Positions 8,291 through 17,079 of a stretch of DNA of 64,000 nucleotides are shown here, piece after piece. Position 1 is the first letter of the stretch. The number at the start of each line of letters is the position of its first letter. Source of the stretch: Paracoccus gahaiensis (GTDB taxonomy: Bacteria > Pseudomonadota > Alphaproteobacteria > Rhodobacterales > Rhodobacteraceae). The notes beneath the pieces are model-generated. The model saw only the letters and a program-made list of their open reading frames with translations, did not search any database and had not been told where the DNA came from. Location: the NCBI RefSeq assembly GCF_005048225.1, contig NZ_SUNI01000019.1, positions 1 through 64,000 of the forward strand. The letters run 5' to 3'. A program made the position numbers and the translations under genes.

Positions 8291-9346
8291 TTAGGCGATA
8301 AGGGCAAGGCCGCGCGGGCGAAAGCTAAGCGTGACGGGGGTGCCGGGCGACAAGGGGGCGTCACCTTCGGCGTCGACGGCGAAAAGCGGACCGATCGCGG
8401 TCTCGATCTCGTATTCCAGATGATCGCCCAGATAGGCCGAAGTGGCGATGCGGCCCATGAACGGCCCCTGCCCCGTCTGCACCGTGATCGCATTGGCGCG
8501 GACCGATAACCGCGCCGGTCCCAGCACGGCATGGCGCGCGGGCACCTGCTGCACAAGACCGCCGACACGGACCGTTGCGGCACCTTCGCTCAAGCCTTCC
8601 ACGGTGCAGGGCACGACATTAGATTCTCCGATAAAATCGGCAATGAAATCCGAGGCGGGCTGTTCATACAGTTCCCGGGGCGGGCCCTGCTGAGCGATGC
8701 GCCCGTTCTGCATCACCACGATCCGGTCGGATACGGCCAGCGCCTCTTCCTGATCATGGGTCACATAGACGGCGGTAAAGCCAAGCCGCTGCTGCAATTC
8801 GCGGATCTCCGTCCGAACCCGGCGGCGCAGCCGGGCATCCAGATTGGACAAGGGCTCGTCCAGCAACAGAACCTGTGGCTCCAGCACCAGCGCGCGGGCG
8901 ACGGCCACCCGCTGCTGCTGACCGCCCGACAGTTCCGATGGCAGCCGCGCGCCCATGCCGCCCAGACCTACCAGATCCAGCCCCGTTTCAACGGCGTCGC
9001 GCACGGCGCCGCCCTTCATGCCGCCGGACTCCAGACCATAGGCCACGTTCTGCGCCACGCTCATATGCGGAAACAGGGCGTAGGACTGAAAGACCATCGA
9101 CACATCGCGCCGGTTTGCTGGCAGGCGCGTCACATCCTCGCCGCCAATCAGGATCCGGCCCGCGGTCGGCGTCTCCAGCCCCGCCAGCATCCGCAAGGTG
9201 GTCGTCTTGCCGCAGCCCGACGGGCCCAGCAGGGTGACAAGTTCGCCCGGCTCGATCCGCAGGGTCAGATCAGGGATGGCGGTGAAGGCGCCGAAATCCT
9301 TGCGCACCTGCTCGAATGCGACGGCGCCGCGTGTCTGAGTCGTCAT
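8291..9346 (-). CDS. ABC transporter ATPase (FbpC/PotA type)
   Basis: A 351-residue ATP-binding subunit: Walker A GPSGCGKTT, signature LSGGQQQRVAVARAL, Walker B LLLDEPLSNLDA, H-loop VTHDQEEA, and a C-terminal TOBE-type domain. It energises import through the two-domain permease encoded just upstream, with a 4-bp overlap (9343-9346). It belongs to the Fe3+/spermidine/sugar-phosphate importer group. An AGGAG site precedes the ATG. Confidence 0.92.
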   Translation of the reverse strand: MTTQTRGAVAFEQVRKDFGAFTAIPDLTLRIEPGELVTLLGPSGCGKTTTLRMLAGLETPTAGRILIGGEDVTRLPANRRDVSMVFQSYALFPHMSVAQNVAYGLESGGMKGGAVRDAVETGLDLVGLGGMGARLPSELSGGQQQRVAVARALVLEPQVLLLDEPLSNLDARLRRRVRTEIRELQQRLGFTAVYVTHDQEEALAVSDRIVVMQNGRIAQQGPPRELYEQPASDFIADFIGESNVVPCTVEGLSEGAATVRVGGLVQQVPARHAVLGPARLSVRANAITVQTGQGPFMGRIATSAYLGDHLEYEIETAIGPLFAVDAEGDAPLSPGTPVTLSFRPRGLALIA

Positions 9347-11538
9347 GCGGGGGTCTCCTGACAGTTGATCCTTGGGGCGGGCTGGACGGGGGCACGCAGA
9401 CGGCGCTCGCCCACCAGCAGCTGGAAAGTGCCGATGATGCTGATCATCACCACGATCAGGACCGAAGAATAGGCGATGGCGACGCCGTATTCCCCGTTCT
9501 CTACAAGGCCCACGATATAGGCCGTCGCCATGTTGTATTTGGCCGAGACAAGAAAGATCACCGCCGATATCGAGGTGATCGCCCGGACGAAGGAATAGAC
9601 CAGCGCCGCCAGAATCGCCGGGCGCAGCAGCGGCAGGATGATCTTGCGCAGGGTCCGGGGCGACGACGCGCCCAGGGTCAGCGACGCCTCGTCCAGCGAA
9701 CCGTCCAGCTGAGCCATCGCCGCGACCCCGCCGCGCACGCCGACCGGCATGTTGCGGAACACGAAACAGAAGACCAGGATCAGCGCGGTTCCGGTCATCT
9801 GCACCGGCGGCAGGTTGAAGGCCATGATATAGCTGATGCCGATGACCGTGCCGGGGATCGCAAAGCTCATCATCAGGGCGAACTCAAAGATCCCTCGCCC
9901 GGGAAACCGCTGCCGCACGATCAGCCATGCGGTTAGCAGCCCGACGATGGCCGTCAGGGGCGCCGCGATCATCGCGATCGTCATCGTCGTCCAGAAGCTG
10001 TTCCAGGCGACGCCTGTCCAGACGAACCCGCGATCGAAGCCCACCGAAAAGGCGCGGGCGTAATGCGCGAGGGTCAGCGAATGATCCAGCCCCCAAGTCT
10101 TCACGAAGCCGCCGAACAGGATCATCCCATAGACGAAGACCGTGAACCCTGCCCAGAGAAAGGCGATACAGGCCACCGGCCCGGCCACCCGGCGCGGCAG
10201 GGCGGCATGCCTGCCGCCATCGCCCTTGCCCGACACGGTCGCGAAATTGCGTCGCCCCAGCCACAGCCGCTGCGCCAGAAAGGCCGACAGCGTGAACCCC
10301 AGAAGCACCGTAGCCAGAACGGCCGCGCGGGACGGATCATGCTGCGCGCCAACGACCGCAAAGAAGATCTCGGTCGACAGGACGCCGCCATTGCCGCCCA
10401 ACACCAGAGGATTGCCAAAATCCGCCATCGATTCGATGAAGCCGATCAGGAACGCATTAGCGATGCCTGGCGCCATCAGCGGCAGGGACACCTTGCGGAA
10501 CGTCCGCCAGCGAGAGGCGCGCATGGTCTGGCTGGCTTCTTCCATCGACGGGCTGACGCCTTCGACCACCCCGATCAGGACCAGGAAGGCGATCGGCGTA
10601 AAGGACAGCATCTGCGCGATCCAGATCCCGGTCAGGCCATACAGCCACCGGCCCAGTTCCCATCCGGTAATGTCCTCGATGAATTCGGTCACGAAACCCG
10701 CGCGGCCCAGCATCAGGGTCAGCGCAAGCCCGATGACAAAGGGTGGGGTGATGATCGGCAGGACCGTCAACAGACGCAGCCCCTTTTTGAAGGGCAGGCG
10801 CATCCGCGTCGCCACCAGTGCAAAGGCCAGACCCAGCAAGGTCGTTCCGGTGGCAGTGCAGATCGCCAGAAAGAAGGTTCGCCACGCCACGCCGCAGCCC
10901 CCTGACCCGGTCAGGCAGCCAAGACTCCAGATATTGGGGTCGCCGATATTGCGTGCGACGCCCTCGGCGGTGAACGAGCCGTCAAAATCCTGAAAGGCGC
11001 CGGTGAACATCGACACCAGCGGATAAAAGACGAACAGCGCCACCAGCAGGATCAACAGCGTGATCGCGCTCAGAACGAAGGCATCGCCTTTCAGCGCGCC
11101 GCGTTCCGCCAGACCAAAGGCGATCATCGCGGCGAAACACAGCAGCATGAAGATGGCCCCGGCGCCGAAGGCCTGCTGGCCGCCCACCTCGCCCAAAGCC
11201 TCCAGCGCACCCCAGTTCCAACCGCGCAGGCCCACCGACAGGCCCTGCGTCATCATCCAGACGATCCCCGCAGCGCCGATCACCGCCAGCCAGCCACCCC
11301 GCCGCGAGGGCGGCAGAGTCAGACGCAACCCCGCCGCCAGCAGGACCAGAGCCGGTACCGGCCACAACCACCATTGCCCCAGCTGCGCCACGCCCGGCCA
11401 GATGCGATCATCGCCAAGGTAATCCCCAACCCAGCCCAGCCCGAAAAAGCCGCCGCGCAGCCGATACCACGGCACCAGTAGGAATGAGATCGACGCAGCA
11501 AGCAGCAGAAAGTTCAGACGACGGTTGTCCCGCATCAT
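9343..11538 (-). CDS. ABC transporter permease (FbpB/AfuB type, two halves)
   Basis: A 731-residue inner-membrane permease made of two homologous MetI-like halves, each with the coupling loop near EASxxxGAS (first half EEASQTMRASRWRTFRKVSLPLM, given here in parts: EEASQTMRAS then RKVSLPL; second half DEASLTLGAS then RKIILPLLRP). Such double-length permeases are typical of FbpB/AfuB-type importers. It works with the binding protein at 12647 and the ATPase at 9346. A 16-bp hairpin separates it from the binding-protein gene and may lower its expression relative to that gene. Confidence 0.9.
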   Translation of the reverse strand: MMRDNRRLNFLLLAASISFLLVPWYRLRGGFFGLGWVGDYLGDDRIWPGVAQLGQWWLWPVPALVLLAAGLRLTLPPSRRGGWLAVIGAAGIVWMMTQGLSVGLRGWNWGALEALGEVGGQQAFGAGAIFMLLCFAAMIAFGLAERGALKGDAFVLSAITLLILLVALFVFYPLVSMFTGAFQDFDGSFTAEGVARNIGDPNIWSLGCLTGSGGCGVAWRTFFLAICTATGTTLLGLAFALVATRMRLPFKKGLRLLTVLPIITPPFVIGLALTLMLGRAGFVTEFIEDITGWELGRWLYGLTGIWIAQMLSFTPIAFLVLIGVVEGVSPSMEEASQTMRASRWRTFRKVSLPLMAPGIANAFLIGFIESMADFGNPLVLGGNGGVLSTEIFFAVVGAQHDPSRAAVLATVLLGFTLSAFLAQRLWLGRRNFATVSGKGDGGRHAALPRRVAGPVACIAFLWAGFTVFVYGMILFGGFVKTWGLDHSLTLAHYARAFSVGFDRGFVWTGVAWNSFWTTMTIAMIAAPLTAIVGLLTAWLIVRQRFPGRGIFEFALMMSFAIPGTVIGISYIMAFNLPPVQMTGTALILVFCFVFRNMPVGVRGGVAAMAQLDGSLDEASLTLGASSPRTLRKIILPLLRPAILAALVYSFVRAITSISAVIFLVSAKYNMATAYIVGLVENGEYGVAIAYSSVLIVVMISIIGTFQLLVGERRLRAPVQPAPRINCQETPA

Positions 11539-11596
11539 GTCGGTCGGTCCTTTTGGCTAGTCCCGTTGTCGTCACAGCCCGGGGGCATCACGGCAC

Positions 11597-11645
11597 GGGG
11601 GCGTCGCCGCCCCCGACCAGAGCCCTATTGGGCGGCGACGCCCCC
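11597..11645 (-). terminator. long GC hairpin between binding-protein and permease genes
   Basis: Perfect 16-bp arms at 11597-11612 and 11630-11645 surround a 17-base loop. The right arm overlaps the last codons of the binding-protein gene (stop at 11625-11627). There is no T run, so it is more likely a partial terminator or mRNA-protecting stem-loop than a full stop. Confidence 0.7.
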
Positions 11646-12647
11646 GATCTCCGCGCCCCACCGGGCCAGCAGTTCTGACCGCCGCTCGGCGCTGCCATAT
11701 TCGGCGAAATCATAATCGATCAGCGTGATATCGGCGAGATCGGGTGCCGCTTCTGGCGCCTTGGCCGCCTTGTTCGACGGGATCTGGAACGATCCGGCCT
11801 CGGGCATGATCGACTGGACCTCGGCGCTCAGGACCCAGTCATAAAAGACTGTCGCCTCGTCGGGGTTCTGGGCGCCTTCGATCATCGACATCGATCCGAT
11901 CTCATAGCCGGTGCCCTCGCAGGGGGCGACCACGGCGATTGGAAATCCCTCTTCCGCTTGTGCCACGGCATCATGCATGAAGACGATGCCCAGGCCCGCC
12001 TCGGCCCGCGCCGCAGCCTTGACTGGCGCCGATCCCGATTTGGTATATTGAGAGACATTGGCATTGAGCCCCTTGAAATAGGCAAAAGCCTCATCCTCGC
12101 CCATCAGCTGCACAAGGGTGGCAATCGCCGTATAGGCAGTCCCCGAAGAGTTCGGATCGGCCAGCTGAATCTCTCCCGCCAGTTCGGGATCAAGCAGATC
12201 GGCCCAGCAGGCGGGCGGCGTCAGGCCGCGTCTTTCAAAGATCTCGGTATTATAGCCCCAGCCAAGCGCACCGGAATAGACGCCGACGGTGCGATATCCG
12301 GACGTCTCGGCCTGCGCGACCGCCCAGGGCTGCAATTCGGCCAGCATGGGCGATTCGTATTCCGATGTCAGCCCGTCCGCCGCCGCCTGCAGATGCGGAT
12401 CGCCGGTGCCGCCCCACCACAGATCGGTCTGCGGATTGCGCCCCTCGGCGCGGACCTTGGCATAGGCCTCGCCCGAGGACAGGCGCACCATGTTTACGTC
12501 GATCTCGTGGCTGCCCTCGAATTCCTGAACCAGCCTTTCGCAGATCACGACATCGGCGGAACAGATCAGGTTCAGTTCCTGCGCCGCCGCCCCAGTGCCT
12601 GCCGTCGCCGCAATACCACCCAGCAGGGCGATCACAACTTTCGTCAT
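11625..12647 (-). CDS. periplasmic binding protein, Fe3+/hexose-phosphate ABC type
   Basis: A 340-residue extracellular solute-binding protein with a signal peptide ending near residue 22 (GAAAQ). Family features include QELNLICSADVVICERLVQ, WWGGTGDPHL, WGYNTEIFERRGL and DPNSSGTAYTA. The family includes ferric-iron binders (FbpA) and AfuA-type proteins that bind sugar phosphates. I do not see a clear paired-tyrosine iron site, and the co-transcribed phosphatase and LacI neighbour favour an organophosphate ligand (inference). The ATG at 12647 has a GAGGAG site. A palindromic operator lies 42 bp upstream. Confidence 0.88.
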   Translation of the reverse strand: MTKVVIALLGGIAATAGTGAAAQELNLICSADVVICERLVQEFEGSHEIDVNMVRLSSGEAYAKVRAEGRNPQTDLWWGGTGDPHLQAAADGLTSEYESPMLAELQPWAVAQAETSGYRTVGVYSGALGWGYNTEIFERRGLTPPACWADLLDPELAGEIQLADPNSSGTAYTAIATLVQLMGEDEAFAYFKGLNANVSQYTKSGSAPVKAAARAEAGLGIVFMHDAVAQAEEGFPIAVVAPCEGTGYEIGSMSMIEGAQNPDEATVFYDWVLSAEVQSIMPEAGSFQIPSNKAAKAPEAAPDLADITLIDYDFAEYGSAERRSELLARWGAEIGGVAAQ

Positions 12648-12688
12648 TTCGGGTCTCCTCCCATAAGCCGTGCCTCGCCTCCCCGACA

Positions 12689-12704
12689 TTGCACAGGCGT
12701 GCAT
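12689..12704. promoter_or_regulatory. LacI-type operator 1 (TTGCAC-N4-GTGCAT)
   Basis: TTGCACAGGCGTGCAT is nearly palindromic and lies 42 bp upstream of the binding-protein start codon. It is almost identical to the site at 12787-12802. A TTGACA-like element on the minus strand (12735-12730) lies between the two sites. It is a likely binding site for the LacI regulator encoded at 12845. Confidence 0.75.
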
Positions 12705-12786
12705 TAGCGTCGTCCTCGACAGGCTCTCTTGTCAAGAAACAATTGGGTAGGATAAGTCTGGTGGATTAGCGGCATCCCGATTTCAG

Positions 12787-12802
12787 TTGCACAGCCGTGC
12801 AA
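12787..12802. promoter_or_regulatory. LacI-type operator 2 (TTGCAC-N4-GTGCAA)
   Basis: TTGCACAGCCGTGCAA has perfect 6-bp arms and lies 43 bp upstream of the lacI-type start. Together with operator 1, 98 bp away, it flanks the divergent promoter region, which would allow joint control and autoregulation, possibly by DNA looping. Confidence 0.78.
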
Positions 12803-12844
12803 CAAAGGAACGTGCCGGTGGCAGAGCTGCAGGAGATATAAGCG

Positions 12845-13867
12845 ATGCAGAAGACAGCCGTCAGTGCTCGGGACGTCGCTGAGGCAGCCGGCGTATCCCG
12901 CACCGCTGTTAGCCGCACTTTCACTCCCGGAGCCAGCGTTGCACCAGCGACGCGCGCCAAAGTGGTCGCAGCGGCCGAGGCGCTTGGCTATCAAGTCAAC
13001 AGTCTTGCCCGAGGCTTGACCCGCGCCGAGAGTGGCCTTGTCGCGCTGATCGTGGCCGAATTGGACACGCCATACCGGTCCTGGCTAGTTAGCGCCCTGA
13101 CCGAGCGGCTGCAGGTTGCCGGTAAGCTGGCCATGATCATCAACACCGACCGGTCAGATGCAAGCGTTAAGGCCGCCCTGCGGCAGGCCATCGGATATCG
13201 CACCGATGCGGCGATCGTCCTGTCGGGCATGCCCGATCCCGCGCTGGCCGACCTGTGCCTGCGCAACGGGTTGCGGCTGGTCTTGATCAACCGAGACGAA
13301 GCATTGCCCGGCACAACCCGAATCCGTCTGGATGATGAAGATGCGGGAGCGGCAGCGGCGCGTACTCTGTTGCGGGCAGGCTGCACCCGTCTTGCGCTGG
13401 TGACCTCGGCCCCGGCCACCACCAGCCTCGCCGCCCGGGCCAGCGGCTTTTTGGCGGCCCTGCAGGAAGAGGGGATCACGCCGATCATCGCGGCGCAGGG
13501 TCCGACCCATTACAATACCGGTCTTGCTCTGGGGACACAGCTACTGACCCGCGCCGATCGACCGGACGGGGTGTTCTGCGTTACCGACCTGCTGGCCTTC
13601 GGTGTAATGGATGCCGCGCGCCACCGCTTTGGGCTGCGGATCCCGCAGGATCTGTCGGTGATTGGGTTCGACGACATCCCACAAGCCGGGTGGGAAGCTT
13701 ATGGCCTGACCACCTTCGCCCAGCCCGTCAGCGGCATCGTCGACGCTTGCGTCGCCTGGCTGTCATGCCCGACCGAGGGAGACACTGCAGAGACAGTGCA
13801 TCTATCGGCGCAGATGATCTGGCGCCAATCGGTGCGCGCGCCGGCCCCCATCAGTAATCCGGCTTGA
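12845..13867 (+). CDS. LacI-family transcriptional regulator
   Basis: A 340-residue regulator: N-terminal HTH (ARDVAEAAGVSRTAVSRTF, about residues 8-27), hinge helix region (QVNSLARGLTR), and a periplasmic-binding-protein-like ligand domain ending near FDDIPQAGWEAYGLTT. It is divergent from the phosphatase-linked ABC operon and very probably controls it through the two TTGCAC palindromes. The effector is likely the imported compound or its dephosphorylated form (inference). It converges on tenA with a 17-bp gap. Confidence 0.9.
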   Translation: MQKTAVSARDVAEAAGVSRTAVSRTFTPGASVAPATRAKVVAAAEALGYQVNSLARGLTRAESGLVALIVAELDTPYRSWLVSALTERLQVAGKLAMIINTDRSDASVKAALRQAIGYRTDAAIVLSGMPDPALADLCLRNGLRLVLINRDEALPGTTRIRLDDEDAGAAAARTLLRAGCTRLALVTSAPATTSLAARASGFLAALQEEGITPIIAAQGPTHYNTGLALGTQLLTRADRPDGVFCVTDLLAFGVMDAARHRFGLRIPQDLSVIGFDDIPQAGWEAYGLTTFAQPVSGIVDACVAWLSCPTEGDTAETVHLSAQMIWRQSVRAPAPISNPA

Positions 13868-13884
13868 CCCCTTGCCGTGGCGTG

Positions 13885-14541
13885 TCAGGCCGCCCCGGAC
13901 CACGCGGCATCGTGAAACGAAAACTCCAGCCGCTGGACATGGCCGAACAGCGCGACCAGCTCGGTCTGGCGTTCATTGGGCAGGGTCGCGCCCATCAGGT
14001 CCAACCGGTCGCGCAGCCAGCGGGCCTGCGCCTGGAAGTCCGGCGCAGCATGCAGGCGGATCCAGCTCTGGCGCATCGGGTCGACCAACTGCGCATCGCG
14101 ATGCGCGTCGCACCAGGTCCAGTACATCCATTCGGCCGCGAACATTGCGGTCAGAATATCGGCGAAATCGCCGTCTCGGGCGATGGCCAGCATGCCGTCG
14201 CGAAACGCGGCAACTCGCGGGTCAGCCTGCAATTCCGGGTCCGGGGCCAGACGCCGTCGGGCATAAGCATCGCGGAAATAATCCATCTGCGCATGCGCAA
14301 GCCCGTCCAGCGAGGCGATCAGCTTGCGCCGGTCGTCCAGATCGGACGCCTTTGCGACCGCATAACCGAAGATAGCGATGGCGGTCTCGACGAAGGCTCC
14401 TTCGATCAGCAGGTAGCGGTTGAAGGCGGTCTCTGGCAGCCTGTCCGCCACCAGATCCCGCACGAAGGGATGTGCGACCATCGCCTCGAAGGCTGCCGCC
14501 TGATCGGACAGCATTCGGTCGCTGAGGCTACCTGCCGTCAC
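13885..14541 (-). CDS. TenA-family protein (Cys-less type)
   Basis: A 218-residue all-helical TenA/thiaminase II-like protein. The GTG start at 14541 overlaps the stop of the btpA-like gene by 4 bp, so the two are translationally coupled. Recognisable family segments are HPFVRDLVADRLP, FNRYLLIEGAFVE and AAEWMYWTWCDAH. In classical thiaminase II an active-site Cys lies in the last segment; here that position is Ala/Glu (around 135-137), as in the TenA_E subgroup. A role in salvage of a pyrimidine or another base-like moiety is possible. Ordinary thiamin hydrolysis is doubtful. Confidence 0.8.
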   Translation of the reverse strand: MTAGSLSDRMLSDQAAAFEAMVAHPFVRDLVADRLPETAFNRYLLIEGAFVETAIAIFGYAVAKASDLDDRRKLIASLDGLAHAQMDYFRDAYARRRLAPDPELQADPRVAAFRDGMLAIARDGDFADILTAMFAAEWMYWTWCDAHRDAQLVDPMRQSWIRLHAAPDFQAQARWLRDRLDLMGATLPNERQTELVALFGHVQRLEFSFHDAAWSGAA

Positions 14542-15374
14542 AATCCGGCCTGTGCGGCATCCACGAACCGGCGGACGCGCTCGGGTTCGACCGGGTTCCA
14601 CCAGACCCCGCCCTCCTTCAGCGACGAGGCCACGATCACGCCATTAGTGCGTGACAGAATGGCCACGATATTTGCCTCGGTCACACCGGAGCCCACGAGC
14701 AGAGGCAGGTGGGTCGCGCCGCCGATCTCATCGATCTCGCCCATGCTGGCGCTGTCGCCGGTGCGCTGGCCGGTGGCAATGATACAGTCGCTGTCGAAGA
14801 AGCCCAGATCGCGGGTTAGTTCCGGGATGGATCGGTCGGCCACGATGGCGTGGCTGCCGTGCTTGACATGCGCATCGGTGAACACCCGCACATGTTCGGC
14901 CCGCAGCAGAGAGCGGTATCTCAGGGCTTGAGCAGCGCGGCCCTCCATGAAGCCTTCATTGGCGACATAGGCATTGGCCCATTGGTTCACGCGGATGAAG
15001 GCGGCGCCCCCTGCCACGGCGGTGGCCAGCGCGGGCAAGGGCGCATTGGCCAGCACGTTGATGCCAATGGGCAGACCGAAGGCGCGCTTGATCCGGTCGG
15101 TGACGACGGACAGGAAGGCGGGGGTCTCGGGGCCGATCTCGTCGGGTTTGGAAAAGGGGATGTCGCCGTGGTTCTCCACGATCAACCCGTGCATGCCCCC
15201 TTGCACCAGACGTTCCGCATCGCGCATGCAGGTGTCGTAGATGTCGTCCATCGACGCCCCGCGATAGCGCGGCGCACCGGGAAAGGCGGGGCAGTGGATC
15301 ATCCCGATCAGCGCCTTGTCACGTCCGAAGATGTCGCGGATGGCGCCTGCGGGTCGGTCGGAAATCAATGTCAT
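14538..15374 (-). CDS. BtpA/SgcQ family protein
   Basis: A 278-residue cytoplasmic TIM-barrel-like protein. Family marks: GMIHCPAFPGAPRYRG near the start, GLIVENHGDIPF, PIGINVLANAP, AAFIRVNQWANAYV, IATGQRTGD and PLLVGSGVTEANI. The name comes from a cyanobacterial photosystem I biogenesis factor, but in heterotrophs these genes sit in sugar or nucleoside clusters and their reaction is unknown. The ATG at 15374 has an AGGG site. It overlaps tenA by 4 bp and is divergent from the kinase gene at 15407, with only 32 bp between starts. Confidence 0.85.
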   Translation of the reverse strand: MTLISDRPAGAIRDIFGRDKALIGMIHCPAFPGAPRYRGASMDDIYDTCMRDAERLVQGGMHGLIVENHGDIPFSKPDEIGPETPAFLSVVTDRIKRAFGLPIGINVLANAPLPALATAVAGGAAFIRVNQWANAYVANEGFMEGRAAQALRYRSLLRAEHVRVFTDAHVKHGSHAIVADRSIPELTRDLGFFDSDCIIATGQRTGDSASMGEIDEIGGATHLPLLVGSGVTEANIVAILSRTNGVIVASSLKEGGVWWNPVEPERVRRFVDAAQAGL

Positions 15375-15406
15375 GGGCTGCCCTTTCGAAGAAGCGGAGA
15401 TTGGCA

Positions 15407-16288
15407 ATGAAGGCTTTTGTGATCGGAAATGCAGCCATTGACGAGACCGTGTCGGTCGAGGATTTCCCCCGGCCCGGCGCCTCGATCTTTGGCCGCGCAC
15501 TGTCGCAGGATCTTGGCGGCAAGGGCGTCAATCAGGCGGTGGCCATTGCCCGCACTGGGCTGGCCTGCCATCTGGTCGCGGCTGTGGGTCAGGATCCGCG
15601 CGGGCGCGAGATCGCCGCCAGGCTGGCGGCCGAGCCGGTGATGGCCCAGTTGATCGCGCTGCCCGGCGTGGCGACCGACAATTCGATCATCCTGATGGCG
15701 GGACATGGCGAGAATGCCGTCATCACCACCCGCGCCGCCGCAGGCGCGATGACCCCCGACCATGCCTCCGTCGCGTTGGACAAGGCCGCCTCTGGCGATC
15801 TGCTGGTGCTGCAGGGCAATCTGGGCGCGGCGACGACCGCGGCGGCCCTGCAAGCGGCCCGGGCAAGGGGGATGCGGACCGTGCTGAACCCCTCGCCCCT
15901 GCAAGCTTATGTGGCCGATCTGTGGCCATTGATTGACTGCGCTTTTCTGAACGAGGACGAGGCCGCGATCCTCGGCGGCGACGCGCGCCTGCTGTCCCAT
16001 GGCGTGGCCGAGGTCGTGCTGACCATTGGCGCGCGCGGCGCGGCGCTGGTGCGGCCCGACGCGCGGATCGAGGTTCCCGCAACCCCCTGCACGGTGGTGG
16101 ACACGACCGGGGCGGGCGATTGCTTCATGGCGGTCGCGCTGGCCTCGGCGGCCCTGCGCGGGGTGGCCCTGGATGCCCGCGCCCTGCGCCATGCGGCGGT
16201 GGCGGCCGCATGGACGGTAGGCCAGGCGGGCACGGTCAGCGCCTTTCCCGACGCGGACCGGATGCGCGCGATCCTGGCAAAGGGATAG
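15407..16288 (+). CDS. PfkB-family sugar kinase (ribokinase-like)
   Basis: A 293-residue kinase: N-terminal GNAAIDETVSV, the GGKGVNQAVA motif near 44-53 and the catalytic DTTGAGDCFMAV near the C-terminus (Asp of GAGD is the base). It phosphorylates a pentose, hexose or nucleoside. The ATG at 15407 follows GGAG. It shares a very short divergent promoter region with btpA-tenA and lies inside a cluster that also encodes a ribose-type importer, so ribose or a ribosyl compound is a reasonable guess only. Confidence 0.87.
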   Translation: MKAFVIGNAAIDETVSVEDFPRPGASIFGRALSQDLGGKGVNQAVAIARTGLACHLVAAVGQDPRGREIAARLAAEPVMAQLIALPGVATDNSIILMAGHGENAVITTRAAAGAMTPDHASVALDKAASGDLLVLQGNLGAATTAAALQAARARGMRTVLNPSPLQAYVADLWPLIDCAFLNEDEAAILGGDARLLSHGVAEVVLTIGARGAALVRPDARIEVPATPCTVVDTTGAGDCFMAVALASAALRGVALDARALRHAAVAAAWTVGQAGTVSAFPDADRMRAILAKG

Positions 16289-16296
16289 TCCGGGGA

Positions 16297-17058
16297 TCAC
16301 CGGGCGACCAGCCAGCCGAACAGGTTCTTCCACAGCGTCGGATACCCCTCCCACGCGCAGAATTCCGGCGACAGCCAATGCGGCCCCACATCCGACGTCC
16401 ATGCCGCCGTTCGCCCCTGCCCATAGGTTCCCAGCACCAAGAGCGGATGGCCGCCCTGATCCTCGGGCAGGCGAGCCACCACGGTCGCGCCGTCGCGGAC
16501 CATCACCTCGTTCACACCCAGAATGGGCGGCCATGCGGCGGGCATGCCCGTCATGGTCGGGTGGTCGGTCAGCACTATCTCGGCCTGCGCGCCCTCGGGG
16601 ATCTCGACCCGGTCGTCCCACGGATGGCAGGTGACGGGCAGCGTGTCCTCGACCGCGGTGTTGCGCCACCGCGCCTTCCCGTCGATGCCTTGGAACGAGA
16701 AGTAGCCCCCGATCATCAGCAGGTTGCCCCCCTGCCCCACCCAGTCCCGCAGCATGCGTAGCCGGTTCGGTACCGTCTTCGACCGAAGCCAGACATCGGG
16801 CGGCAGCAAGAAGGTGTTCGCGCCAATATCAGACAGGATCACAATGTCATAATCAGCCAGCCCGTCGACATCGAACGGGAACCCCTCTGCAGCGTCGTGG
16901 GCGGTCATGTAGTCGATCTGGAACGCGCTGTCCTTCATCGCCTCCAGCAGGGGCGTCGCGCCGGTATGGAAGCGGACAGAGCCGAACTGATCGAAGCCCT
17001 TGTAATGCGTTTCCGAGGTGGTCCAGCTTTCGCCCACCAGAAGCACGCGGGTTGTCAT
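16297..17058 (-). CDS. GATase1-like protein (PF07090-type)
   Basis: A 253-residue protein of the putative glutamine-amidotransferase-like group: RVLLVGESWTTSETHYKGFD at the start, DYDIVILSDIGANTFLL, RDWVGQGGNLLMIGGY and a C-terminal GQGRTAAWTSDVGPHW. It has the class I GATase-like fold but I see no nucleophile-elbow Cys (the Gly-rich position reads MIGGY), so amidotransferase chemistry is unlikely. It is found in Rhizobiales/Rhodobacterales sugar clusters, function unknown. An AAGGA site precedes the ATG. It follows the phosphotriesterase-like gene in the same operon. Confidence 0.78.
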   Translation of the reverse strand: MTTRVLLVGESWTTSETHYKGFDQFGSVRFHTGATPLLEAMKDSAFQIDYMTAHDAAEGFPFDVDGLADYDIVILSDIGANTFLLPPDVWLRSKTVPNRLRMLRDWVGQGGNLLMIGGYFSFQGIDGKARWRNTAVEDTLPVTCHPWDDRVEIPEGAQAEIVLTDHPTMTGMPAAWPPILGVNEVMVRDGATVVARLPEDQGGHPLLVLGTYGQGRTAAWTSDVGPHWLSPEFCAWEGYPTLWKNLFGWLVAR

Positions 17059-17079
17059 GGGAAGATCCTTTCGACTGTC

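Noticed and set aside
12729..12757. Sigma-70 promoter for the lacI gene (TTGTCA with a weak ATAAGT)
   Set aside because: The spacing is acceptable but the -10 match is poor; not strong enough to annotate.
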